From Sepiola atlantica (lineage: Eukaryota; Mollusca; Cephalopoda; Sepiida; Sepiolidae), in assembly GCA_963556195.1 (NCBI GenBank), contig OY744520.1, forward strand, positions 6,207,204 to 6,271,203: a DNA stretch of 64,000 nt. The letters are read 5' to 3'. The notes beneath the pieces are model-generated. The model was given only the letters and a program-made list of their open reading frames with translations, had not been told where the DNA came from and ran no database searches. The position numbers and the translations under genes were made by a program. This document shows, in pieces, positions 1 to 11,947 of this stretch (its first letter is position 1; each line of letters begins with the position of its first letter).

Positions 1-435
1 GTTGATCAAAAACAACAATGTGTCGACGATTAAAAGCATTGTTTGCAACTGTTTCAACGCAACAAAAAGGAGTCTTTGCGTCAATATGCGACAATGGATT
101 AAACATAGATCCACCACTCCACCCTGAAGTCAAATTGGAAACTAGTTGATAAAATTTGGCAGTCATTTTGAGATCTAACTGCTTCAATATAAAACTTTTG
201 AACTAACTTATCGTTTGTTTTCATTTTCTTTAAATTATTTATCGTTTGTTTTCATTTTAAAATAATTCATCGTTTGTTTAGAATTTGCTTGTTTATTTAA
301 TTATTTTTGTTTGTTCCCTAAATTCATAATTGCAGTATTTGATTGTATGCTGCTTAAAAAGTTAAAAACACATCGTAACCAACAATATTTTCGATGCAAC
401 AAATAAGTTGATATTGTAACTTAAAAAAGACGCAA

Positions 436-546
436 ACATCAGCAGTCAAGGTTTGGGCCTCCGTACTTTGGGATGCGCAGGGTATTTTGATCATCGAGAA
501 AGGAAGAACCACTAATAGCGAATATTATATAGCATTATGGGTTATT
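436..546 (+). pseudogene. Mariner transposase fragment
   Basis: The plus-strand frame through 445 reads VKVWASVLWDAQGILIIEKG and then RTTNSEYYIALW. This matches the central part of mariner transposases (VMASVFWDxxGIxxIDxLxKGxTIxxEYY), including the WD dipeptide that carries a catalytic Asp. The frame decays soon after. No terminal repeats or catalytic remainder were seen, so it is a short relic. Confidence 0.75.
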
Positions 547-548
547 CT

Positions 549-1800
549 GTTTGTTTTTGTTAGTGTTTGTCAACCATTATAAGGTCATCCCAGGCCAAAC
601 ATTTTTTTGTTTTATTGTTTTTTTTTTTCCAGAATCAGTCAGTTTTTGCAATGTTTCGTTTTTGTGACGGTGTTTATAGAATGTGGAATTTTACTATTCA
701 TAATGCATGAATGATTTTGTTGGATTTATAGAGTTTTGGGCATGTTTTTTGCTTCTTTTAGGTTGTTTAAGATATTATTTGGGCCATTCTTTTGAAGAGA
801 GTATTTCAAATTGTTTACTTGGTGACAAAATAATTCACATTTCTATGCAGATTAATTGGTAGTTGTTTCTTGTCAGATGTAATTTTATTAATACTGGATT
901 TTTTTTCAAAGATGATTGTACGAATCAGTTTCTTTGAGAACCCCTATTATTTGGGAAAAAGCTATATTTTCAAATAGTGTATTTATATTTATTACTTTGT
1001 AATATTTGTTGTGTATATATGCATATCTTTGCATTTTGTTAACATATGTGTTATTGTTAGTCCTTGATTTCAATGGTTATACTGAAGTTAATCTTCTCCA
1101 ATCATATGTATGTGAGTCAGTCTTGCATGGCCTATACGAATACGTGTTAATACAATATTTTCCCTTTGACTGGTTGTCATGTTTATGTTTACTGTTTCTC
1201 TTATGGGTTGATGTTCGTGCAGTTAGTTTTGAAGAAAGTTGTTCCATATTGCTTTTCATTTGGAATTTATCTATTCTCGAACTTTCCTATTGAAATCTGT
1301 ATGTGGTATTTCGATATCATTTATTGTTCAGGGATTTTTGCCTCATTTATCTGTCTTTTCATTCCTTTTCATTCCTTTTCATTCCTTGGTATCCAGGCCA
1401 TGATTACTTCCTTTTGTGCTTTCACTAAATTATGATATTTTTCCTATATATTGAAGATGTAAGGGTGATTCGATCTCCTTTCTTATACATTTTTTTAACT
1501 ACACGTCCCTTTTTATTTGAATTTTAAGCAATTGGTTTTAGTTGTGTTTACTCTTCCCGTGAAAATTGAATAAAAAACTTTTAAATTATCTAACTAATTA
1601 AATACCTTATTTTTATGGTATAAATAGAAATATTAAAAGTTTGGATATTATTGTAGATGAACACCCATCGCCCGATAAAATGAGGTTCTACTTTTTTAGG
1701 CGATCACGTGTGAATACCCATAAAAAAAGATTTGGTGAAAGAGAAACAACAAAAAATAATTTAGAATTTAGACTGGGGGATTAGTTTCTCAAATAAATTT
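549..1800. other. AT-rich stretch without a recognised gene
   Basis: T-rich sequence with two overlapping open frames near 1006-1435. They are rich in Leu, Phe, Ile and Cys, as expected from random T-rich DNA, and have no splice or domain signal. A cattccttttcattccttttcattc triplet repeat sits near 1360-1385. Confidence 0.5.
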
Positions 1801-1802
1801 AA

Positions 1803-1811
1803 CATATATAA

Positions 1812-1843
<32 letters not shown>

Positions 1844-1846
1844 ATT

Positions 1847-1908
<62 letters not shown>
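1803..1908. repeat. Compound microsatellite (TA)n(GA)n
   Basis: Uninterrupted TA-rich run to about 1870, then GA dinucleotides to 1908, directly next to the LINE fragment. Confidence 0.95.
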
Positions 1909-1910
<2 letters not shown>

Positions 1911-1919
1911 CCCCTTAGT

Positions 1920-2605
1920 CACTAGTCATTCTACCACTTCAGAAAGTATATGACTCCTGATGCAATCGTCTACTTATATAAGATTCAGATTCGTCCTAAG
2001 ATGGAATACTGTTGCCACATCTTGGGAGGTGTCACTCAGAGCACTCTTCGTTGCCTTGATAAACTACAGAATCGACTTTACAACCTAGTGGGGACATTCA
2101 CAGCAAGAACTCTTCTTATTACCCCAACTTCAACGAACTTTCCTTCCTTCTTCCGTGTGCCTAACATCAAACGGAATTTTCATGAACAGCGTTTCTTTCT
2201 AAGTACTTTCTCATCTATAGAACACATTATCACGGGATTGCTTCCCTGTGGGTTACATGGTCGTCTTCCATACCAACAGATACTTGTCATAACCCATCCT
2301 CATAAGTAATCAAATTTTGTTCCTTCCATTCATCATTCTCAATCCTCTCATAATATTCTTCATCATTCTCAATCCTCTCATAATATTCTTCATCATTCTC
2401 AATCCTCTCATAATATTCTTCATCATTCTCAATCCTCTCATAATATTCTTCATCATTCTCAATCCTCTCATAATATTCTTCATCATTCTCAATCCTCTCA
2501 TAATATTCTTCATCATTCAAATGACAATCCACCGATTTCATTAACCGTTATTCTCGAGTGGCTGTTGGCCTTGATAAGTGACAATTCGTTAGCAATAAAA
2601 AAGCT
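1920..2605 (+). pseudogene. LINE (non-LTR retrotransposon) ORF2 3' end with tail
   Basis: The plus strand encodes a C-terminal LINE reverse-transcriptase segment. IRPKMEYCCHILGG followed by LDKLQNRLYNLVG corresponds to the usual IRPxxEYCSxIWGG and LDxLQxRAxRLV motifs. After 2310 comes a 3' tail with a 30-bp minisatellite and the sequence gccttgataagtg near 2570, then an A-rich end. The same tail recurs at 16.54 and 53.65 kb, which marks it as the 3' end of one family. The fragment is 5' truncated and frame-damaged. Confidence 0.75.
2329..2520. repeat. 30-bp minisatellite in the LINE tail
   Basis: About 6.4 near-identical 30-bp units containing aatcctctcataatattctt. Thirty is a multiple of three, so all frames stay open, giving spurious repetitive ORFs. 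The copy at 53.6 kb has a single diverged unit here, so the array expanded after or during this insertion. Confidence 0.93.
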
Positions 2606-3046
2606 TACATATTATTGATTAATTAGAAATTTTATCGAGCTAACATCTTGCATTGTTTAAAGGGATCCCTAGGGAGACATGACACCCCCCCCCCTTTGGT
2701 ATTTTTCTTTACATCTGGATCAGTTAAATATACAGAATTATAAAAAGTTCAACCATTTGAACAAATGATGATGATTGTAAAAGAAATCATAATTGAGGCT
2801 GAACTTCACAAAATGAAAACATTTGAAACCCATAACTTCAGTCTTGTAATCGATTTTTACGCACGTTTTTACTCTAATAATATTTTTCATTGTGTGTTCT
2901 GGCGTCTCTCACATGAAATGTTCCAAATGTGTGTCCTCATTTTGAACCCCAACCTGGGACGCGTAACCCAACTAGTACACATACAATATATGACAAATAG
3001 CTAATTAAGCACAATGTTATCATGGTTTAAATGGGTGCATAAAAAT

Positions 3047-3390
3047 GAGTTTCTTGGCCTTTTGGCTAAGATCAAAGTGTAGTATCTGTTCCGATGGATA
3101 CTGCACCCCATAGACTGGTATTGTCTTGACCTTCGGGGCTTGATTTACGCCGGTCTATGGGGCTGTCCTGTGCAGTTCTAGGAGGTCCACCCTCCCTGGC
3201 TTCGCCTCCCCTCTTTGAGGAGGAGTAAGTTTATTGCTTACTGTCTCAGGCGCCCCTACCGGGGAATGCCGACGGGGCTGCCCAGGCAATTTTTAAACCC
3301 CACTTTCCCGACCCAACCTTGGGTCACATCTTACTTGTGGGAGTAAGATAAAAACTGACCTTGTGCCTAACTCCTGGAGAGGAGTAAATC
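3047..3390 (+). mobile_element. U2 snRNA-headed SINE, full-length type
   Basis: The first about 40 nt (ttggccttttggctaagatc, then aaagtgtagtatctgttc) match the 5' end of U2 snRNA, including the GTAGTA branch-point-pairing sequence. The remaining about 300 nt is unrelated to U2 and contains inverted halves such as catagactgg and ccggtctatgg. Several other copies share head and body in this window. Kojima (2015) described SINEs with snRNA-derived heads. This is not a U2 gene: the Sm site and 3' stem-loops of U2 are absent. Confidence 0.82.
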
Positions 3391-3669
3391 AATACCCAAC
3401 TGGGAATTTTATTCTAAGTTTTTGTTATCTCATTTGGCCCTAAAAGACAATAGATACCCGCTGAAAAGGTGCCTGTGCAATAAGAATATTATAGTAAAGT
3501 AAGGGTTGCACAATCTCCAACCGCATTTTCTCTTCGTTAATTGTTTAATTACTATGCTACGGAGAAAACCAATACGAGAAGAAACAATGTTTTGATGAAC
3601 GGAAAAGGACATTTGTTATTTCAAACTTTTTCAAATGTAGACATATGAATAAATATTTACTTATCCTAG

Positions 3670-4244
3670 ACGAGTTGCCTTGCCAAAGCTTGAGAGTAGT
3701 CTACCCTGCTATTTCACTCATAGTTATGGAGATGATATAGGGGTTCATACCTTTCTCAATTGTATTTTAGAAAGTCGAGTTTTTCCAGTTACTTCCACTT
3801 GAAAACTTACAGCACCTTTTTGTTTTTATTTTATTTTTGAGGGGGAAAGGGGCACTAAAATCACTCAATGGTTAATAAGATAGATAAATTGACATTTTTA
3901 ATGATGATGAATAATATAAGAGGATTGAAAATCTCTACCTACCACTCACTGAAAACAACAACCGACTTAGAAAACAGCAACTCTTCCCCCTTTGTCAGAA
4001 ACATCGTTCATGGAATGTGAGAACTAAATAAAAAGATGGGGAGAAGCGAGAAAGTAAACTCAAACTCCACTTTCTACTCTCCATCAGTTTGGATGGCTGT
4101 AAATTCCTTTCGAGATCATCGGTCCTTTTGTTTTTCACAAACGGTCACCCATCTAAGTACTGACAAGACTCAAAGTTGCTTAACCTGTGATCTGACGAAA
4201 ACCGTTTTATTTTTAATGTGATATTGCCGTAGTCACGATGTACC
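3670..4244 (-). mobile_element. 5S rRNA-headed repeat (SINE3-like)
   Basis: On the minus strand 4240 to about 4125 aligns with 5S rRNA: gtactgac, ggtcacccatc and gttgcttaac are recognisable on the plus strand as the reverse complement. The rest, down to about 3670, contains blocks (gtctaccct, ttcactcat, ggttcatacctttc) that recur near 40.3 and 41.0 kb, so they are part of a dispersed element. Divergence from 5S is high, so it is not a working rRNA gene. Confidence 0.65.
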
Positions 4245-5024
4245 AATTAAGAATGCATCCTCCCAGAATTGCAAGCGTTCGTTTTTGTTGATTATAAAAT
4301 TAAAATAAATGGCCGCCCATTCATGAATTGTAAATTCGTTGTTTGTCATTTGATTAAAATTCTCGTCTTCATTGTTCTCTTCGCGACAAACAAAAACAAA
4401 TCTTTTGTCAATTATGAGTCAGTCTAGAAAGAGGACACAAAATGGTTGAGGAGGAGACAAACTATTCAACGCTCAGACAATTTTAACAACGTGGGAGTCG
4501 TTTTATATGAATTAATTAAGCTTTAAACTGTATCGCATTGCGATTAGATTCTAGAAAAAAAGTTGTACTATTTACAACGGAAATATTCACACACCTTAAA
4601 TTTGAAAATGCGTCATCCTCACAGGAAACATAAGGGATTATCTATTATTAAACTAAAGCTGAGTTAATCGAAGTTTCGTCTAAGGTGTTTTTATATATAT
4701 TTTAATCACACAAATATATCGGCCGAAACGTTGTGAAAATCACAACCAAAATGAGAATAGTAGTCCGAATTATCCAAATAATACAAATTATCAATCCTCA
4801 TTTAACAAAATCAAAACATAAGTTCTTTGTTCTGTCAGCCTGAAAAGTGTACGGATGGTTTCAGTTCTGATCAGTCTTGCAGTGACAGACGTTAGATTAC
4901 AATGCGTCAAAATCAGCCCCCCCCCCCCTAATCAGGGCGATGATGACAGTGAGGCGCTTTTGATAATGTTCTAATAGGAATTTATGTCAGGCTTCGATTA
5001 GGTGGGTTTCTTTTTAGAGGCGTC
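4245..5024. other. Unassigned intergenic sequence
   Basis: AT-rich, without an ORF or recognised repeat. A poly-C tract lies at about 4917-4928. Confidence 0.4.
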
Positions 5025-5440
5025 TGTAGCAGTCACCAATAGGGACTACTTTTGAAGGCGTAATCACTGTCCCTGTGAGCTGGCTTGTCCAATCAAATCA
5101 CAGGGCGCAGTAATATCGTTAGTTTCCTAAGGGACTACTTATGTTCCCTTAGGGTTCGAGGAAAAAGATCAGACGACCTCTTGGCACCAGCTTGGACACA
5201 TCGCAGAGAGCACCAGCGAGGAACGAGGAAACGCTCTCTCTCCTGCCGCCGTCGCAGCCATAAGAACTCTTATATTCTTCCTCTTCATCAGACGGACACC
5301 GTCCCACCTTCATCTACCTATACCAAACGGTATAGGTAACCTTGAGTTAATAAAACCCCTTTTTGTTATAGTTACAGAAATAATTTTCGTTGTTCCGTTT
5401 CTTTACGAGATGATAAAAGGATAACCCCTTTCATCCCTCT
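5025..5440 (+). mobile_element. Possible solo LTR
   Basis: It starts TGTAGCAGTCACC, nearly the same as the start of the 650-bp LTRs at 17867 and 20750 (TGTAGCAGTTACC). It then shows a transcribed-looking region and ataaaacc near 5350. The right boundary is not defined and no target duplication was found, so this is tentative. Confidence 0.35.
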
Positions 5441-5539
5441 CATTATCCCCTTCCACGTCCACGTAACTCTATTTTCATTGAAAAGAAATGGTAAAACTTA
5501 TTGTTATGATCCTTCTGGATTTGTTTATGTTGTCCATTC

Positions 5540-5554
5540 CCCCCCCCCCCCCCG
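5540..5554. repeat. Poly-C tract
   Basis: About 15 consecutive C, one of many long G/C homopolymers in this AT-rich window. Confidence 0.9.
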
Positions 5555-6300
5555 GTCAACTGTTTTTTCGCGCATCGCGTTTACTAGTAAATTTGTTGAC
5601 TGACTCTTTTTACTGTTTCGTTTTTGGGTAGTTTTTAGTTTGTTTATTCTTTTTTCTGTTTTACTAAAACATGGTTTTAAGAGAAAAATATGTGTTGTTT
5701 TGGGAGAAATGTCGAAATCCATTTCACTGTAAATCAGAAACGACCGTACATTAAGAAATGCCCCAAAAGCCAAGTATTATGGTTCGTCCGTGGTCGTTTA
5801 AATTAAAGGCAAAGATTAATGTTCTCACGCGTCACTCTAATATAAAAGAACCTTTATGGGGTTCTGTCTATCTTTTAACGAAACTAAAATTCCCAGTGTC
5901 GGGATCCGCAACAAAGATTTTAAAAATAAAGCAAAGAGTAATTAACAAAACACGCAATGATGATTCAGCCTTTATTGCCTTTATTGTTTCTGTATTCATT
6001 AAAATTACATGAAAAAATATAATTGTTACTTTTGTTTTCAAGTAAAAAAAAAAGGGTTCAGTTTTGTTTTGCGGGTCATTTTAGTTAAAAGGAAAAGTTT
6101 TTGTTTCTGTTCGTCGACAGACGGACTCTCGCCGGGCGATCGCTTTGTGCTAAAACGTGGGGACAAAGTTATTCGAGTCAACTAAACAAACAATCGAAAT
6201 AGGGACTTCGTTCGCTAGTAACCACGAAAGCCTAAATTTTCTTTTACTCGGGTGGATAAATATAAGATGTGTTTCGCTATCATTAGTCTTGTTGGAGGGG

Positions 6301-6958
6301 TGTAACACCACGTGCAACCGTATAGTAAATAACTTTTTCGAAGCAGCAGTGAATGTTGTTTCTAAGTATCAACTCTCGATTAAAGAAAAGCTCAAATCAG
6401 CAGGGTTTTTTTTTTCAATGAATAAAAACGCAAGAGATATTGACTTTCAAATCTCGCGCGTAGTATAAAAACCCAAACACAGCGATTTTCCACCTCTTTC
6501 GTATTTTCTTCCGTACACAACACACGTGCGCAGGACAAATGCCTCTTTAGTCCATTTGGGCGAAAGGCCCTTGAAAAACGCAACGAGCCACACAAACACG
6601 AACTTCTTCACGCCCAATGAAATACGCACACGACGCTCACCAAACGCACGTACGTATAATCCATAATACACTCTCTCACTAACAAAACAGGCACGCTAGT
6701 ATACACACACATCTCTATGCGTATCACATTAACACACACGTAAACGTACACGGCGCTAGCCGAAATGAACACGTGTACTCAATTTCTCCGCACAGACAAA
6801 CACTCTTCTTTCATCAGAATGTTACTTGGACTCTTTAAACTCTCAATCTTTACCAACCCTTATTTTTCATTGTCTTAACAAGTTGTCAATAAAAATTAAT
6901 TACTTTTGTATGCATAGACTTCGTCATTCTTTCTTTTGATAATGTCCTATCTTTAACA
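6301..6958 (+). mobile_element. Probable LTR of a gypsy-like retrotransposon
   Basis: It runs TGTAACACC to TTTAACA (TG...CA), about 658 bp. TATAAAA is at 6464-6470 and AATAAA at 6888-6893, the same order as in the 17.87-kb LTR. It is directly preceded by a purine-rich gttggagggg and followed after one base by tggtgactctgagtgc, which resembles a primer-binding site. A PPT before and a PBS after the same LTR suggests a tandem or recombined element rather than a simple solo LTR. No gag-pol frame is visible on either side. Confidence 0.5.
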
Positions 6959-7620
6959 TTGGTGACTCTGAGTGCGGTATTTTCTACACTGGTTACACCG
7001 AGTGCAATGTCGTCGACAGACTCGGGAGTTACTTTTATGTGCAAGACGGCGACGGTTCTGCTCCCTTTGCTTCCCTAAGAAACAAATCGCTAATTACTAA
7101 CATATCACTAAGAATCCGCCCAGTGTTGAGTGAGAACCGCTGTTGGCCACGTCATGGACCACCTGCGTGTGCATTATCATCTACCCACACTTGCTGATTG
7201 TGCAGGTTTATTATTCCATCTCGCGTAAACTGTACTTCATTAGTGAAGAGAAATTCACCCAGAAAAGTCAGCATTTCCACTTCTCAAAAAAACGAGTGGC
7301 AAAACGTAACTCGTGCAGGATAATCTGCTTGTAACAACGCCGTTGACACGTTGTAGGTGCGTCCGCTCCCTCTTTCTATTGAAGTTTTACGTGACCACAA
7401 TTGTTTACACGGCTATAACTGTTTATATGACCAGATAGACAAGCACACAACATATTTTCCGATAATATGCGAGTATCGCAAGGGGGGGGGGCAACAGACT
7501 TTGATCAAATAGTTCAAATTTTTAATGCACAAGATTTTTCTATTAGTGACGTCGCTCTTTAAAATAGAATCGAATGTTATATAGTAAAGGTTTATTTTTT
7601 TTTTAACTTTTATTAACCCC
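6959..7620. other. Sequence downstream of the 6.3-kb LTR, no gene
   Basis: It starts with the PBS-like tract and a second gttacaccgagtgcaa. The cgtcgacagac motif at about 7011 also occurs at about 6112 before the LTR, consistent with duplicated internal sequence. A poly-G tract is at 7482-7491. Confidence 0.35.
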
Positions 7621-7629
7621 AAACAAGGG

Positions 7630-7840
7630 GGCACATTGTCACTGAGACTTAAGGGGCTACTGTGAATTAGTTGCTATACTTACAGGGACATCCTAAGTGG
7701 AGAGTTGTGCAGCGAAATTTTTGTTCACATTGCATTTCTGTATGTTGGTACAGTCAGGGAAACAGGGAACAGTGAGGGAATTCCAAAGGCTAGCAGTTCG
7801 AGTAAAGAAGGATAACCGAAGGCTCTGATTGGTCGAAAAA
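7630..7840 (-). pseudogene. LINE 3' fragment (minus strand)
   Basis: Read on the minus strand it carries the aattccctcac...ccctgtttccctgactgtacc block, the same as the fragment at 12.2 kb and similar to 34.8 kb. That block is the WNxLPxxxFPxCT motif of a LINE ORF2 end. Short and decayed. Confidence 0.55.
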
Positions 7841-9111
7841 AATCACATTGTAGGAGAGAGTGGCATTTTGAAATAGTTATTAGTAAAGCAGTTAGTATTT
7901 AACGTCCATCTAAGCCTTATGTCTACAGTGTTGCCTAGAAAAGGGAATAGGTAATGGCAAGTTCCGCGTGAGTCTATGACGCAACTAACTACTCCGGCCA
8001 GAAGGACATTGGTTTGCAGAAACGAATAAATTGATATTAATAATATTCAGCGTTTCTTTCTTTCTTCATTCATCCCAATCAAGTTTCCAACCACTGTGTA
8101 GATAACGACCCGGTTGTATTTAGTTGCTTCCCATTGCAGCAAGATGTGGTACAAGGTCGAAGGTGGGGAAAAACTAGCATTCTGATTAGGTACAAAAATA
8201 GACATGAACAGATCTGTTGACATTCCTCATTATGGTCGCCCATGCTGATTGGCAATAAAATTACCCCTACTCCTGAAATAGGAGATAATGTCTGGAAGGG
8301 TACACTTTCTAAGACCGAGCCAGGCCATGCCTGATCCCGACAAAAAAGGGTCCGATGATTCAGGATAGCCCCTAGGTTGCCAGAATAATACCAATACGAA
8401 CCCTAGTTGATATAAAATAAAAAGCGATTCAGTTCATCACGTGAATCTCAGTTGGTTTCCAATATCGGAGAGGATCACTGGAAAAGTAATAATTGTTATG
8501 TACCTGCCTCTCCACGAGGGCTGCATGTGGCACAAAGTTGAGCTTCATGAGGAGTGTAGCCATTATTGATTGCCACAAAAGCGTTTATGATCGGTAATAA
8601 TTACCTATTAAAGAAGTTAGACAGGGTAACCAAAAAGAAACAGAACCCATAAAAATGTTATGAAATCCTACAAAAGTTCAGCAAATTTCAATAAATTTGC
8701 TCGACTGAAATTCCGTATGTGTATGATAATTCATCGGAGTTTCATTTAACGTTGTCCTATTTCATAAAAAGTCATGTTCTTTACAAGAATAGTTGAAAAA
8801 TTGTCAATTATTCGAACGCATTCCTCTTTGGGGATTTCTCTGATTTTTTCTGTGGTTGCTACTTTTTGTTCGCCTATTGCTGTAGGGTTGTTCGAGTATG
8901 TATCACCGTTGGTATACCTCCAACGCTAAAAATCTGGGATTTCAAGTTCGACGAATACGTTGTACACTCAACGTCACACTTCCTGCTGGTTGTTCTCTCC
9001 GCAAATACCTCTTTCAGCCAGGATAGGGGGCCATTTTATGTAGGGAAGGAGACCCCCATCTTGCTAGAACCATTGTTCATCTCGATCTATCTTTCTGTGT
9101 CGTCCAAAATA
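7841..9111. other. Unassigned sequence, possible SINE scraps
   Basis: No supported gene. gcctctccacgagggc near 8507 resembles the 3' body of the U2-headed SINE at 42.34 kb. Confidence 0.35.
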
Positions 9112-11201
9112 TTTGTGGTGGGTTGGAGGCTGTATAACAATTTGTGGTGGGTTGCAGGCTGTATAACAATTTGTGGTGGGTTGGAGGCTGTATAACAAGT
9201 TGTGGTGGGTTGGAGGTTGTATAACAATTTGTGGTGGGTTGGAGGCTGTATAACAATTTGTGGTGGGTTGCAGGCTGTATAACAATTTGTGGTGGGTTGG
9301 AGGCTGTATAACAATTTGTGGTGGGTTTGAGGGGGTATAACAATTTGTGGTGGGTTGGAGGCTGTATAACAATTTGTGGTGGGTTAGAGGCTGTATAACA
9401 ATTTGTGGTGGGTTGGAGGCTGTATAACAATTTGTGGTGGGTTGGAGGCTGTATAACAAGTTGTAGTGGGTTGGAGGCTTTATAACAATTTGTGGTGGGT
9501 TGGAGGCTGTATAACAATTATTCATGGGTTGGAGGCTGTATAACAATTTGTGGTGGGTTGGAGGCTGTATAACAATTTGTAGTGGGTTGGAGGCTGTATA
9601 ACAATTTGTGGTGGGTTGGAGGCTGTATAACAATTTGTGGTGGGTTGGAGGCTTTATAACAATTTGTGGTGGGTTGGAGGCTGTATAACAATTTGTGGTG
9701 GGTTGGAGGCTGTATAACAATTTGTGGTAGGTTGGAGGCTGTATAACAAGTTGTGGTGGGTTGGAGGCTGTATAACAATTTGTGGTAGGTTGGAGGCTGT
9801 ATAACAATTTGTAGTGGGTTGGAGGCTGTATAACAATTTGTGGTGGGTTGGAGGCTGTATAACAATTTGTAGTGGGTTGGAGGCTGTATAACAATTTGTG
9901 GTGGGTTGGAGGCTGTATAACAATTTGTGGTGGGTTGAAGGCTGTATAACAATTTGTGGTGGGTTGGAGGCTTTATAGCAATTTGTGGTGGGTTGGAGGC
10001 TGTATAACAATTTGTGGTGGGTTGGAGGCTGTATAACAATTTGTGGTGGGTTGGAGGCTGTATAACAATTTGTGGTGGGTTGGAGGCTGTATAACAATTT
10101 GTGGTGGGTTGGAGGCTGTATAACAATTTGTGGTGGGTTGAAGGCTGTATAACAATTTGTGGTGGGTTGGAGGCTTTATAGCAATTTGTGGTGGGTTGGA
10201 GGCTGTATAACAATTTGTGGTGGGTTGGAGGCTGTATAACAATTTGTGGTGGGTTGGAGGCTGTATAACAATTTGTGGTGGGTTGGAGGCTGTATAACAA
10301 TTTGTGGTGGGTTGGAGGCTGTATAACAATTTGTGGTGGGTTGGAGGCTGTATAACAATTATTCATGGGTTGGAGGCTTTATAGCAATTTGTGGTGGGTT
10401 GGAGGCTGTATAACAATTTGTGGTGGGTTGGAGGCTGTATAACAATTTGTGGTGGGTTGGAGGCTGTATAACAATTTGTGGTGGGTTGGAGGCTTTATAG
10501 CAATTTGTGGTGGGTTGGAGGCTGTATAACAATTTGTGGTGGGTTGGAGGCTGTATAACAATTTGTGGTGGGTTGGAGGCTGTATAACAATTTGTGGTGG
10601 GTTGGAGGCTGTATAACGATTTGTGGTGGGTTGGAGGCTGTATAACAATTTGTGGTGGGTTGGAGGCTGTATAACAATTTGTGGTGGGTTGGAGGCTGTA
10701 TAACAATTTGTGGTGGGTTGGAGGCTGTATAACAATTTGTGGTGGGTTGGAGGCTGTATAACAATTTGTGGTGGGTTGGAGGCTGTATAACAATTTGTGG
10801 TGGGTTGGAGGCTTTATAGCAATTTGTGGTGGGTTGGAGGCTGTATAACAATTTGTGGTGGGTTGGAGGCTGTATAACAATTTGTGGTGGGTTGGAGGCT
10901 GTATAACAATTTGTGGTGGGTTGGAGGCTTTATAGCAATTTGTGGTGGGTTGGAGGCTGTATAACAATTTGTGGTGGGTTGGAGGCTGTATAACAATTTG
11001 TGGTGGGTTGGAGGCTGTATAACAATTTGTGGTGGGTTGGAGGCTGTATAACGATTTGTGGTGGGTTGGAGGCTGTATAACAATTTGTGGTGGGTTGGAG
11101 GCTGTATAACAATTTGTGGTGGGTTGGAGGCTGTATAACAATTTGTGGTGGATTGGAGGCTGTATAACAATTTGTGGTGGGTTGGAGGCTGTATAACAAT
11201 A
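9112..11201. repeat. 29-bp minisatellite, about 72 units
   Basis: The unit contains ggtgggttggaggctgtata followed by acaatttgt. Since 29 is not a multiple of three, each minus-strand frame reads the same 29-residue period, so three overlapping long open frames (up to 282 codons) result. Variant units mark higher-order repeats: ctttatagc at 9971, 10174 and 10377 (203 bp, 7 units), and the 10.38-10.62 kb block repeated 435 bp (15 units) later. attcatggg at 9520 and 10361 is 841 bp apart (29 units). A coding role is unlikely. Confidence 0.97.
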
Positions 11202-11894
11202 TTTTTATTTTTTGCTGTGACCATCATAGAACAAAAAATGAGACTATTATTGCATAATTGAGTTGGACACTTACTGACTGTTCAAAAATATTTTTCGTAT
11301 GGCCGAAAAAGTTGGACCTAATAAATAACAACGATGGAATGAGAGGAAGAAGAGAGAAAGGGGGAAATTAACAAAAACGGATAATCTTAAATCTGCGCTA
11401 AAATTGTTATTTCGAACTTGAGCGTGACAGACATAATGGTGGTGGGCAGAGCCTTTTCTAAGTATATGTAGACGCATCTAATTATTTAATATTGGGTTGA
11501 ACATGTGGAGATTGGATACCAACTGGCCAGTGAAGATTGCTACTTTTCTTTCTTTCCTCGTTTTGTTCTGACTCCGTCATTCATTTCCTTCTTTCTTTTC
11601 GTTAATTCCTTTTCCTTGCAAGAAAAGCATCACGTAATTATGACAGTGGAAGAGTACTTGGCGGTTAGGCCAGTCTAACTAAAATTAAAATTACAAATAT
11701 TAGGATTTCGATGTTTGGACCAATCAGACGAAAAAAAAAACACAAATGAAAAGATGTTTAAGAGAACCGATTACGTGATGAAACCGTCGATATAAGCGGT
11801 GGCGACCCACGGACTCATGAAGAGAGGCCCTTCTGCTGTCACTCTACTTTGTTAGAAGCCATGGTCAAAGTTATCTTGTCTTCAGGGCCAAATA

Positions 11895-11897
<3 letters not shown>
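11202..11897. other. Unassigned sequence with an interspersed repeat fragment
   Basis: Near 11395-11480 lies a copy of the motif set gagcgtgacagac...gacgcatcta, also seen at 13.25, 14.33, 53.04 and 53.20 kb. No gene seen. Confidence 0.4.

Positions 11898-11942
<45 letters not shown>
11898..11942. repeat. (TA)n microsatellite
   Basis: About 22 uninterrupted TA units. Confidence 0.97.

Positions 11943-11947
<5 letters not shown>

Noticed and set aside
1006..1435. Two frames of about 90 codons as membrane proteins
   Set aside because: Hydrophobic composition follows from T-rich DNA; no promoter, splice or domain evidence.
3047..3110. Functional U2 snRNA gene
   Set aside because: Only the first about 40 nt match; the Sm site and 3' stem-loops are absent and many copies exist.
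9064..11227. Overlapping minus-strand frames of up to 282 codons
   Set aside because: They arise from a stop-free 29-bp unit read in three frames; no start context, splice signal or domain.
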